The notes beneath the pieces were generated by a model, which did not search any database, was not told where the DNA came from, and was given only the letters and a program-made list of their open reading frames with translations. Below, piece after piece: positions 1 to 9,602 of a stretch of 21,675 bases of DNA. Within the stretch, counting starts at the first letter, position 1; each line of letters opens with the position of its first letter. Source of the DNA: FEN-1219 sp035644475 (GTDB taxonomy: Bacteria; Pseudomonadota; Gammaproteobacteria; Steroidobacterales; Rariloculaceae); assembly GCA_035644475.1 (NCBI GenBank), contig DASQOL010000002.1:1-21675 (forward strand), written 5' to 3'. A program made the position numbers and the translations under genes.

Positions 1-786
1 TCCGACGTCCATCTGGGATCGCGGGCGTGCCGCGTAAACCTGCTGCTCGACTTCCTCCGCCAGACCCGCTGCGAGGTGCTCTATCTCGCCGGCGACATCG
101 TCGACCTCGAGAACCTGCGCCGCGAGTTCTACTGGCCCGCGAGCCACACCGAAGTGCTGCGGCTGATCATGAAGAAGAGCCAGGAAGGCACGCGCGTGGT
201 CTACATTCCGGGCAATCACGATCACGAGCTGCACGCGTTCGCCGGCGCGAAGTTCGGCAACATCGAGATCGTGCGAGACGCGATCCACACGACGCTCACC
301 GGCCGCCGGCTGCTCGTGCTGCACGGCGACCAGTTCGACGCCGTCGTGCGGAGCAAGTCGCTCGGCGTGCTGCTCGGCGGCTTCGCCTGCCGCCGCTTGC
401 TCGAGCTCAATCGCTTCGTGCACTGGCTGCACGACCTCGTCGGCCGGCCGTATTGGTCGCTCGCGCAACACGTGAAAGCGCGCTTCCCCGGCGCCACGCG
501 CTACATCGAGCGCTTTCAGGACGCCACGCTGGTCGCGGCACGCGACGCGGGCGTGGACGGCGTGGTCTGCGGGCACATCCACAAAGCCGCGCTCGCGGAG
601 CGCGACGGGCTGCTCTACTGCAACGACGGCGACTGGGTCGAGAGCTGTACGGCGCTCGTCGAGGATCACGCCGGCCGGCTGTCGCTGCTCGAGTGGCGCC
701 CCTCGGCGCTCGCGCTCGCAGCGTCCGCGACGCTGTCGGTCGCGATCTGGAGCGGCGCTACCGTCGCCACCGCCGACGCCGACTGA
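1..786 (+). CDS. LpxH-like metallophosphoesterase (UDP-2,3-diacylglucosamine diphosphatase family), 5' end missing
   Basis: This is a calcineurin-like phosphoesterase of the UDP-2,3-diacylglucosamine diphosphatase type. That family hydrolyses UDP-2,3-diacylglucosamine to lipid X and UMP in lipid A synthesis at the inner membrane. The reading frame is open from base 1, so the start codon lies left of the window. Visible metal-binding motifs, numbered from base 1, are SDVHLG (D2, H4), GDIVDL (D32), GNHDHE (N72, H73), HGDQFD (H108, D110) and GHIHKA (H192, H194). They occur in the family's order, and NDGDWVESCTAL near the C-terminus is also typical. The GTG at position 76 is an internal Val, because the first metal motif lies upstream of it. 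This may be an LpxH paralogue rather than the sole LpxH, since many proteobacteria carry several; the enzyme class is firm but the exact substrate is inferred. Confidence 0.85.
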   Translation, partial: SDVHLGSRACRVNLLLDFLRQTRCEVLYLAGDIVDLENLRREFYWPASHTEVLRLIMKKSQEGTRVVYIPGNHDHELHAFAGAKFGNIEIVRDAIHTTLTGRRLLVLHGDQFDAVVRSKSLGVLLGGFACRRLLELNRFVHWLHDLVGRPYWSLAQHVKARFPGATRYIERFQDATLVAARDAGVDGVVCGHIHKAALAERDGLLYCNDGDWVESCTALVEDHAGRLSLLEWRPSALALAASATLSVAIWSGATVATADAD

Positions 787-841
787 CCCGAGCACCTGAA
801 CTTTGGCGGTGGGTGGCGTATCGTGAGCGCCGGGTAACGCC

Positions 842-1609
842 ATGCCGCGCATTCTCGTTTTCCAGCACGTCGCCGTCGAGCCGCTCGGGACGCTCGATGC
901 GTTGATCCGCGCGCGCGGGCATCGGATCCGCTTTCACAACTTCGAGCGCGACCCCGAGGCACAGCCGAGCATCGATAGATATCGTGGGCTCGTCGTGCTC
1001 GGCGGGCCGATGAACGTCGAGGATCAGCACCGGCGCACGCACCTCAAGACGGAGCTGCTCGCGATCGAGCGCGCGCTCACGCAGGGCAAGCCCGTGCTCG
1101 GGATCTGCCTCGGCGCGCAGCTGCTAGCGCACGTGCTCGGCGGGCCGGTGCGTAGGCACGAGCGGCCCGAGATCGGCTGGTATGACTTGACGCTGAGCTC
1201 GGCGGGTTTGGCCGATCCGGTGGTCGGCGCGCTCGGTGCGAGGATGCCCGTGTTCCAATGGCACGCCTACACATACGACTTGCCCGCGGGTGCCGTGCAC
1301 CTCGCGAGCACCGCTACGTGCGAGCAGCAGGCTTTCCGCTTCGGCGACAAGGCGTACGGCTTCCAGTTTCACCTCGAGGCCGACGCGCCGGTGATCGAGC
1401 GCTGGACCGGGCTGCCGTCGTTCAAAGCGGAGCTCGCGGCCGCGGGCCTGCCCACCGACGCGCAAGCGATCCGCGCGGCGACGGGTGCGCTGGTCGAGAG
1501 CACGCGGCTACACGCCGAGTCGGTGTTCAACAATTTTCTGGATCTGATCGGCCGGCCGGAACGGCGCCGCGCGTTGCCGTCGCGGGGCATGCCCGCCTGG
1601 ATGGACTGA
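842..1609 (+). CDS. Class I (type 1) glutamine amidotransferase
   Basis: This 255-residue protein has a stand-alone class I glutamine amidotransferase fold. The nucleophile elbow GICLGAQLLAHVLGG carries Cys89, and FQFHLEAD carries His177 and Glu179, so the Cys-His-Glu triad is complete. An oxyanion-type motif VVLGGPMNV lies near residue 55. Such proteins hydrolyse glutamine and pass ammonia to a partner, or act directly as gamma-glutamyl hydrolases. No synthetase partner gene is visible here, so the acceptor is unknown. Similar proteins are often annotated as GMP-synthase-like, but the ATP-pyrophosphatase half of GuaA is absent and this is not guaA. The ATG at 842 has only a weak Shine-Dalgarno. 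It lies 55 bases after the phosphoesterase gene and 25 bases before the next gene on the same strand, so the three may be co-transcribed. Confidence 0.88.
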   Translation: MPRILVFQHVAVEPLGTLDALIRARGHRIRFHNFERDPEAQPSIDRYRGLVVLGGPMNVEDQHRRTHLKTELLAIERALTQGKPVLGICLGAQLLAHVLGGPVRRHERPEIGWYDLTLSSAGLADPVVGALGARMPVFQWHAYTYDLPAGAVHLASTATCEQQAFRFGDKAYGFQFHLEADAPVIERWTGLPSFKAELAAAGLPTDAQAIRAATGALVESTRLHAESVFNNFLDLIGRPERRRALPSRGMPAWMD

Positions 1610-1634
1610 TTCGTACGCGCCCCCGGAGGGCTGT

Positions 1635-2468
1635 ATGCGACGAACGCTCCTGATCCTCGGTATCGCAGCGGCAGCCGCGGCCGTGGTGGGCGCGCTGCGC
1701 GAGCGCGATCCCCCAATCTCGGGCGATCCCACCGCGCTCGGCGAGCTCGACGAAACGGCACGCGCGCACGCGCGCGAGGACGCCGCGCCGCCGATTCGCG
1801 AAGCCGCGCCTGCTGCGGCCTCGCCTGAACAACCGTCTGAAGTGCCCGCGCTCGCGCCGCCCCCTCGGAGCGAGCCGCCGCCGGAATCCTCTCCGCCGTC
1901 CGTCGCGGATCGGGCGGACGAACGCGTGCTCGAAGCGTGGATGGCGCAGGACGGCACCCTCGCGTACAAAGACTTGGAGCCGCCGCGGCGCACCTACCGC
2001 GGGTTCGCGCCGACCACAGGGCCAATGGCCACTGGCTTGATGCTCTGCGATCTGCACCCGGACTTGCCGAAAGTGATAGTGAACCCTGAGCTGGTGGAAG
2101 GGCCGTGTGCCGCCGACACGGAACTCATGGAGCACATTGCCAGAGGCGCCGATTCGACGACCGGCTTATGGGCGCCAAACAGCGAGAATCTGTTGCGCGA
2201 CTTCTTCGAGGAGCACGGCCCGCTCACGGTCGAGCAAGTGATCTGCAGCGATAGCGGCTGCATCGTCGACGGACTGGGGCCCTCGATCAGGAAAGTGCCC
2301 CTGGGGGAGTCCCTCGCCGCCGATCTCGAAACGATTGCCAAGCTCCGCGCAGAGCCCTGGTATCAACTCTATTTCGAAGGCGGCGGCGGCCGCACGATCC
2401 ACCCCGGCGAGATCGGGACGCTGACGTTCGAAAGAGTCATCGTGCTGAAACGACGCACGACGCCATGA
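1635..2468 (+). CDS. Hypothetical protein with N-terminal signal anchor and Pro/Ala/Glu-rich linker
   Basis: I do not recognise this 277-residue protein. Residues 1-21 are two arginines followed by an Ala/Leu/Ile/Val run, which fits a signal anchor or uncleaved signal peptide. Residues about 25-95 are low-complexity, rich in Ala, Pro, Glu and Arg, like a periplasmic linker. The C-terminal half is more globular and has four cysteines, in LMLCDL, GPCAAD and VICSDSGCIV. The last pair resembles the C-x(4)-C strand motif seen in many uncharacterised exported proteobacterial proteins. The ATG at 1635 has a good GGAGG Shine-Dalgarno (about 1625-1630) and follows the amidotransferase by 25 bases. The gene ends at a perfect inverted repeat that faces the next, opposite gene. 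A periplasmic, disulfide-bonded role is inference. Confidence 0.7.
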   Translation: MRRTLLILGIAAAAAAVVGALRERDPPISGDPTALGELDETARAHAREDAAPPIREAAPAAASPEQPSEVPALAPPPRSEPPPESSPPSVADRADERVLEAWMAQDGTLAYKDLEPPRRTYRGFAPTTGPMATGLMLCDLHPDLPKVIVNPELVEGPCAADTELMEHIARGADSTTGLWAPNSENLLRDFFEEHGPLTVEQVICSDSGCIVDGLGPSIRKVPLGESLAADLETIAKLRAEPWYQLYFEGGGGRTIHPGEIGTLTFERVIVLKRRTTP

Positions 2469-2481
2469 CCCGAACGCGACG

Positions 2482-2512
2482 CCGTCGGCAACACGCGTGG
2501 TGTTGCCGACGG
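2482..2512. terminator. Perfect 13-bp inverted repeat between convergent genes
   Basis: CCGTCGGCAACAC (2482-2494) is followed by a 5-base loop and its exact reverse complement (2500-2512). It lies 14 bases after one stop codon and 8 bases before the stop of the opposing gene. That is the expected place for a shared two-way terminator. Neither side has a clear T-run, so it would be a non-canonical or Rho-assisted terminator. Confidence 0.55.
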
Positions 2513-2519
2513 TGGAATG

Positions 2520-3701
2520 TCAGCGCCTGCGTGCCTTCGCCTTCTTCGATCTTTTCTTCCCTGTCTTCTTCGCGCTCTTCTTCGCGCTCTTCTTCTTCGC
2601 GGCCCGCTTCGCGACCTTCTTTGCTTTCTTCTTTGCTTTCTTCTTGGCCACTTTTTTCGCGGCTTTCTTCGCCTTCTTCTTCGCAGCTTTCTTCTTCGCA
2701 GCTTTCTTCGGCGCGGGCTTTGCGACCTTTGCGGGTGCTGCAGCCTTCGTGGGCGCCGCAGCCTTCGTGGGCGCCGCAGCCTTCGCGGGCGGCGCAGCCT
2801 TCGCGGGCGGCGCAGCCTTCGCGGGCGCCGCAGCCTTCGCGGGCGCGGCAGCCTTCGCGGGCGGCGCAGCCGGGGGTTTCGCGGGCTTCGCCGGTTTCGC
2901 GGCCGCGGCTTCCACCTTCGCCGCCGGCTTGCGCACGTCGACGGCGAGCATGTGCACCGCGAAGAACGCGCCGTGCGGATCGGCGAGCTGCGCGATGCGA
3001 TCGCCACCCGGCACGTCCATCGGCCCGTTGAGCAGCGCGCCGCGCGCCGCCTTCACGCCGTCGACGGTCTTGTCGACGTCCGGCACGCGCACGTAGCAGA
3101 CCCAATACGCCGGGCCGGGCTTGCCCATTTCGCCTTTCTTGAACATGCCGCCGAGCTGCTTGCCGTTACGGCCGAACAGCAAATACGCGCCCATGGACTC
3201 GCCCATGTCGTAGCTGTGGAGCTTGTCCCAGCCGAACAGCGCGGAGTAGAACCCGAACGCCTCCTCGGCCCCGGCGTTGGTCGCGAGCTCGTGCCACGAG
3301 AACTCGCCGTAGGTCGTGGGCGTTTCCGGTCGCGGCTCTTCCGTCGAGCCGTGCACGCCGAACGCGGCGCCGTGCGGATCGGTCAGCACGGCGTAACGGC
3401 CGGCATTCGGCAGCGTCGTCGCCGGCGTCGTCACCGTCGCGCCGAGCCGCGTGGCGGCCTCGACGGTTGCGTCCACGTCGGCGGTGCCGACGTACGGCAG
3501 CCAATGCGGGACGGCGTCGCGTTTCTCGACCGTGGCCCCGAGCGGCCCGCTCGCCGCCACGAACAGCTGATAGGACGCGTCCTGTTCCCAGCCTTGCTTC
3601 TTCCAACCGAGCGTCTTGCCGTAGAACTCGTGCGCGCCCGCACCGTTCGGCGTGATGAGCTCGTGCCAGACGAATCGCCCGCGCACGGTGTTGTCTGCCA
3701 T
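2520..3701 (-). CDS. Double-VOC (glyoxalase-fold) protein with a lysine/alanine-rich histone-H1-like tail
   Basis: This protein has 393 residues. Residues 1-115 and about 120-250 are two VOC (vicinal oxygen chelate) domains. Each begins with a WHEL motif (FVWHELITPN, FSWHELATN) and ends with a DPHGAAF/DPHGAFF strand, as in the Cfp30B-like glyoxalase/bleomycin-resistance family. The substrate is unknown. From about residue 258 to the end the protein becomes a 136-residue tail. It begins with P(A/T)KAAA-type six-residue repeats (18-bp DNA repeats) and continues as KKAAKKKA-type poly-cation ending RRR. Such tails bind DNA or RNA in histone H1, AlgP and mycobacterial HupB. The start at 3701 is chosen because MADNTVRG begins the first VOC domain and AAGGGGA lies 8 bases upstream; the frame is open for 46 further codons without domain content. 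The tail is in frame and free of stops, so it appears to be genuinely translated. Confidence 0.88.
   Translation of the reverse strand: MADNTVRGRFVWHELITPNGAGAHEFYGKTLGWKKQGWEQDASYQLFVAASGPLGATVEKRDAVPHWLPYVGTADVDATVEAATRLGATVTTPATTLPNAGRYAVLTDPHGAAFGVHGSTEEPRPETPTTYGEFSWHELATNAGAEEAFGFYSALFGWDKLHSYDMGESMGAYLLFGRNGKQLGGMFKKGEMGKPGPAYWVCYVRVPDVDKTVDGVKAARGALLNGPMDVPGGDRIAQLADPHGAFFAVHMLAVDVRKPAAKVEAAAAKPAKPAKPPAAPPAKAAAPAKAAAPAKAAPPAKAAPPAKAAAPTKAAAPTKAAAPAKVAKPAPKKAAKKKAAKKKAKKAAKKVAKKKAKKKAKKVAKRAAKKKSAKKSAKKTGKKRSKKAKARRR
2740..2865. repeat. Seven tandem 18-bp repeats inside the VOC gene tail
   Basis: Seven back-to-back copies of GCAGCCTTCGYGGGCGSS start at 2740, 2758, 2776, 2794, 2812, 2830 and 2848. 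Differences are confined to a few positions. Read on the minus strand they encode six-residue units of the form P(A/P)KAA(A/P) or PTKAAA. The unit is a multiple of three, so copy number can change without breaking the frame. Degenerate copies extend toward 2720. Confidence 0.93.
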
Positions 3702-3807
3702 GGATGGTCCCCTTGTTATTGATGGAGATCGACCCTGCCGATCATAACCGCAGTTGGCATGGTTCTCGAAAGAGCCGTTCGATCCCTTCTTCACGGAGGA
3801 ACGACGC

Positions 3808-4019
3808 ATGAACGTGGTCATCATCGATCGTGCGAGCAAGGAGCCGATCGTCCGCTACGAGATCCATCTCGCCGGCGAGCACGACAGGCCTGCCGAACGA
3901 CGCTACTTCGACGACGCATGGCAAGGAGCGGTGTCGGATCGCCTGGTCGATGCCGCGCGGGCGACCGGTACGACTTCCAGCTGCAGCGGCCGAAGAATCT
4001 CTACGAGTCGTCGCGTTAG
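3808..4019 (+). pseudogene. Small conserved-looking gene broken by a one-base frameshift
   Basis: The ATG at 3808 has a strong Shine-Dalgarno GGAGGA at 3795-3800. It opens a frame that starts MNVVIIDRASKEPIVRYEIH and stays protein-like up to about SDRLVDAAR (near 3960). That frame then turns into low-complexity Ser/Arg/Thr and runs on to a stop at 4029. The frame one base back instead gives DRYDFQLQRPKNLYESSR and stops at 4019, which looks like the natural C-terminus. The pattern fits loss of a single base, probably a G, around 3955-3962. The restored product would be about 70 residues. I cannot assign a function; the composition suggests a small cytosolic protein. It could be a real pseudogene, a sequencing error in a GC-rich run, or much less likely a programmed frameshift, since no slippery heptamer is seen. 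Confidence 0.6.
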
Positions 4020-4054
4020 CACCGCGTGAATCGCGCCCAGCGTTGGTGCAGAAT

Positions 4055-4086
4055 CCCTCCGCGGAGGGCGAGCCGCCCTCGGAGGG
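4055..4086 (+). promoter_or_regulatory. Self-complementary leader overlapping the ribosome-binding site of the SnoaL-like gene
   Basis: A perfect 14-base palindrome CCCTCCGCGGAGGG (4055-4068) is followed by CCCTCGGAGGG (4076-4086). The last GGAGGG is the Shine-Dalgarno of the gene starting at 4093. The first CCCTCC could pair either with the GGAGGG at 4063-4068 or with the Shine-Dalgarno itself, giving two exclusive RNA folds. Whether this regulates translation is inference. Confidence 0.35.
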
Positions 4087-4092
4087 TTGCCG

Positions 4093-4563
4093 ATGTCGCC
4101 CGTTCGTCTTCGTCCGTCGCTGTCCTTGTGGTTCGCTCTCGGCTTCGCCGCAGCCGCGCTCCCCCCCGGTCTGGCAAGCGCGCAGAACGTGACCCCGGCG
4201 GCCGTGGCGGCGTGGCTCGCGAAGTACGAGGCCGCTTGGGAGCAGCGCAGCCCGGACCAAGCGGCGCAGCTGTTCACCGAGAACGCGACCTACCGCGAGA
4301 CCCCGTTCCAGGACCCGATGAAAGGCCGCGCCGGCATTCGCAAGTACTGGACGGACGTCACCGCCGACCAGCGCTCGATCGCCTTCAAGTCCGACGTCAT
4401 CGCCGTCCAGGCCAACGTTGGCGTCGCGCACTGGTCCGCGACCTTCAACACGGCGTCGACGGGCGACAAGGTCGAGCTCGACGGCGTGTTCGTGCTGACG
4501 TTCGACGCGTCGGGCCTCGTCTCGTCGCTCCGGGAGTGGTGGCACCTGCCTGAGGCCAAATAG
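4093..4563 (+). CDS. Secreted SnoaL/NTF2-like domain protein
   Basis: This 156-residue protein has a signal peptide: MSPVRLRP, then a hydrophobic stretch to about residue 28, then ASA-Q as a likely signal peptidase I site. The mature part fits one NTF2-like/SnoaL domain (DUF4440/SgcJ type). Visible family features are an early W-L-x-K-Y-x-x-A-W-E helix, the LFTENATYRETPFQDP segment, GRAGIRKYW, and a C-terminal GLVSSLREWWH strand. Such cone-shaped folds bind small ligands or act as isomerases, and no specific activity can be assigned. The ATG at 4093 is preferred to the TTG at 4087 because GGAGGG lies at 4081-4086 with 6-base spacing. The gene stands between the frameshifted small gene and a 204-base gap before the large kinase. 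Confidence 0.82.
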   Translation: MSPVRLRPSLSLWFALGFAAAALPPGLASAQNVTPAAVAAWLAKYEAAWEQRSPDQAAQLFTENATYRETPFQDPMKGRAGIRKYWTDVTADQRSIAFKSDVIAVQANVGVAHWSATFNTASTGDKVELDGVFVLTFDASGLVSSLREWWHLPEAK

Positions 4564-4767
4564 CCCCTCCGGTTCCCGTCCGCCGCGGCGCCCCCGGCCT
4601 TCGCGCGGTCCAAATCTTGCCTTGGGCGTAGCAACAATTGCGCGACATCCGGTTCCGGCGCTGCCCTGGGCCGCGGCGGCCGCGAGCGTGAAGCACCGGC
4701 CCGAGACTTGCATCCGCCCTCCCCACAATGACCGCGGCCCCCATGCAGGGACGCGGATGAGAACGGA

Positions 4768-8193
<3,426 letters not shown>

Positions 8194-8205
8194 CCGCGGA
8201 AAATT

Positions 8206-8259
8206 AGGGACATGTTTGCTTTTCGCGCCCTGCGAAAAGGCAACATGTCCCTGTTTTTC
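8206..8259. terminator. 21-bp hairpin with T-tract, REP-like, between convergent genes
   Basis: The left arm (8206-8226, AGGGACATG..TTTTCGC) pairs with the right arm (8232-8252, GCGAAAAGG..CATGTCCCT) with two mismatched positions in 21 and a 5-base loop. GTTTTTC follows on the plus strand, and AATTTTCC follows on the minus strand. It lies 12 bases after the kinase stop and about 10 bases before the stop of the opposing small gene, so it can end both transcripts. Its length and high A/T content for this genome also make it look like a dispersed palindromic (REP-type) element recruited as terminator; that is inference. Confidence 0.75.
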
Positions 8260-8262
8260 GGG

Positions 8263-8469
8263 TCACAGGCTGCGCGCAGGTCTTCCCGCGCGCGAGCTCG
8301 GTCCGAGCAGCCACCAGAGGATCAGGCCGAGGAGCGGCAGCAGCAGGATCAGCACGACCCAGAGCACCTTCTGACCCGTCGACCCACCTCCGCCGACGAT
8401 CTTCACGATCGCGTACACGTCCAAGATCAGGACGATCAAGCCCAGCAAGCCGCCGTATCCAACGTCCAT
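8263..8469 (-). CDS. Small PLDc_N-like two-helix membrane protein
   Basis: This is a 68-residue, almost entirely hydrophobic protein. One membrane helix covers about residues 6-25 (GGLLGLIVLILDVYAIVKIV) and a second about 34-56. A GGGGSTGQK turn lies between them, and a short basic tail follows the second. The second helix resembles the VLWVVLILLLPLLGLILWWLLG consensus of PLDc_N (phospholipase D N-terminal-like) small proteins. That family occurs alone as small membrane proteins of unknown role as well as in cardiolipin synthases. The ATG at 8469 has GAGGT about 6 bases upstream. It lies 98 bases downstream of trpS on the same strand, with a short GGTGCCAGGCACC palindrome in between. Confidence 0.8.
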   Translation of the reverse strand: MDVGYGGLLGLIVLILDVYAIVKIVGGGGSTGQKVLWVVLILLLPLLGLILWWLLGPSSRAGRPARSL

Positions 8470-8545
8470 CGCGCCACCTCGCTATCGCGTTCCGTTGTGG
8501 TGGTCGGAGCAATATCCATGCCAGCGATCCACACTCGCGTGCGGT

Positions 8546-8558
8546 GGTGCCAGGCACC
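8546..8558. repeat. Short palindrome GGTGCCAGGCACC
   Basis: This 13-base near-perfect palindrome (five-base arms GGTGC/GCACC) sits in the gap between trpS and the small membrane protein gene. A close relative, GGTGTCTGGCACC, occurs in another gap at 16291. The pair suggests a small dispersed intergenic repeat; genome-wide copy number cannot be seen here. Confidence 0.45.
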
Positions 8559-8567
8559 GAGCAGGGC

Positions 8568-9563
8568 TCAGCGCGCGAGCGGCCGGATGCCGACGCGCTC
8601 GCGAATCTCGGCTAGGAACGGCCGGCTGAGCGCACGAGCCTTGTCGGCGCCCTCGCGCAGCAGCTTCTCTACGTGCGCCGGCGAGGCGATCAAACGGTCG
8701 TACTCGGCGCGCTTGTCCACGAGCTCGCTGTTGATGAGCTCGAACAGCAACTGCTTCATCTCGCCCCAGCCGATGCCGGCCGCGTAGCGCTCGCGGATCG
8801 CGGCCGTCTGCTGCGCGGTGGCGAACGCCTTGTAGATCTCGAACAACGTGCTGTCGCTCGGGTCCTTGGGCACGCCGGGCTCGAGCGAGTTGGTCTTGAT
8901 CTTCATCACGAGCTTGCGGAGCTCCTTCTCGCTCGCGAACAGCGGGATCGTGTTGCCGTAGCTCTTCGACATCTTGCGGCCGTCGAGGCCGGAGAGCACC
9001 GCCACGTCCTCGCCGATCACCGCCTCGGGCAGCACGAACGTCTCGCCGAAGTGGTGGTTGAACCGCTGCGCGACGTCGCGCGCCATCTCGACGTGCTGCT
9101 TCTGGTCCTTGCCCACGGGCACCTTCGTGGCCTTGAACATCAAGATGTCCGCGGCCATGAGGATCGGGTAGCAGTAGAGGTTCATCATGATCGCGTGATC
9201 GGCGTCGTTGCCCTCAGCTACGTTGGCGTCGACGGCGGCCTTGTAGGCGTGCGCGCGGTTCATGAGGCCCTTGGCGGTCGACGCGGTGAGAATCCACGAG
9301 AGCTCCGGGATCTCCGGGATGTCGGACTGGCGATAGAACATCACCTTGTCGGGATCGAGCCCGCAGGCGAGCCACGTGGCCGCGATCTCGAGCGTGGTGC
9401 GCTCCGTGAGCTCGGGTTCGCCGAGCGCGTGATAATCGGCGAGGAAAAAGTAAGAACCCACGCCCGGCCGCACGCTCGCGGCGATCGCCGGCTTGAACAT
9501 GCCTACGTAGTTGCCGACGTGCGGCGTGCCCGTGGTCTTGATGCCCGTCAGAACCGTGTCCAT
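8568..9563 (-). CDS. trpS: Tryptophan--tRNA ligase (TrpRS)
   Basis: This 331-residue class I aminoacyl-tRNA synthetase charges tRNA-Trp with tryptophan in the cytosol. The HIGH-type motif is TPHVGN at residues 13-18, and the KMSKS loop is at residues 197-201 in DGRKMSKSYGN. The sequences YRQSDIPE, GLMNRAHAYK and PVGKDQKQHVEMARD are characteristic of TrpRS. The length fits the compact bacterial form. The ATG at 9563 has AGAAGG 6 bases upstream. It follows the gamma-glutamyltransferase-like gene by 39 bases on the same strand, so it may be read from the same transcript. The neighbours have no obvious tryptophan link. Confidence 0.96.
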   Translation of the reverse strand: MDTVLTGIKTTGTPHVGNYVGMFKPAIAASVRPGVGSYFFLADYHALGEPELTERTTLEIAATWLACGLDPDKVMFYRQSDIPEIPELSWILTASTAKGLMNRAHAYKAAVDANVAEGNDADHAIMMNLYCYPILMAADILMFKATKVPVGKDQKQHVEMARDVAQRFNHHFGETFVLPEAVIGEDVAVLSGLDGRKMSKSYGNTIPLFASEKELRKLVMKIKTNSLEPGVPKDPSDSTLFEIYKAFATAQQTAAIRERYAAGIGWGEMKQLLFELINSELVDKRAEYDRLIASPAHVEKLLREGADKARALSRPFLAEIRERVGIRPLAR

Positions 9564-9602
9564 CGAACCTTCTCTCGGCGCGCGGTACGCGCGCGAATGT
9601 TG

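Noticed and set aside
842..1609. Annotation of the amidotransferase as guaA (GMP synthase)
   Set aside because: Only the glutaminase-type domain is present; the ATP-pyrophosphatase half is absent.
2740..2865. Regularly spaced repeats considered as a CRISPR array
   Set aside because: The 18-bp units are directly adjacent with no spacers and lie in frame inside a coding sequence.
2517..3722. Plus-strand open frames through the repeat region, Ser/Phe/Arg-rich
   Set aside because: They are complements of the Lys/Ala tail and VOC domains on the minus strand, which carry the real motifs and ribosome-binding site.
3945..3970. Programmed -1 frameshift at the break in the small gene
   Set aside because: No X-XXY-YYZ slippery heptamer and no clear downstream stimulator were seen. 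A base loss is simpler.
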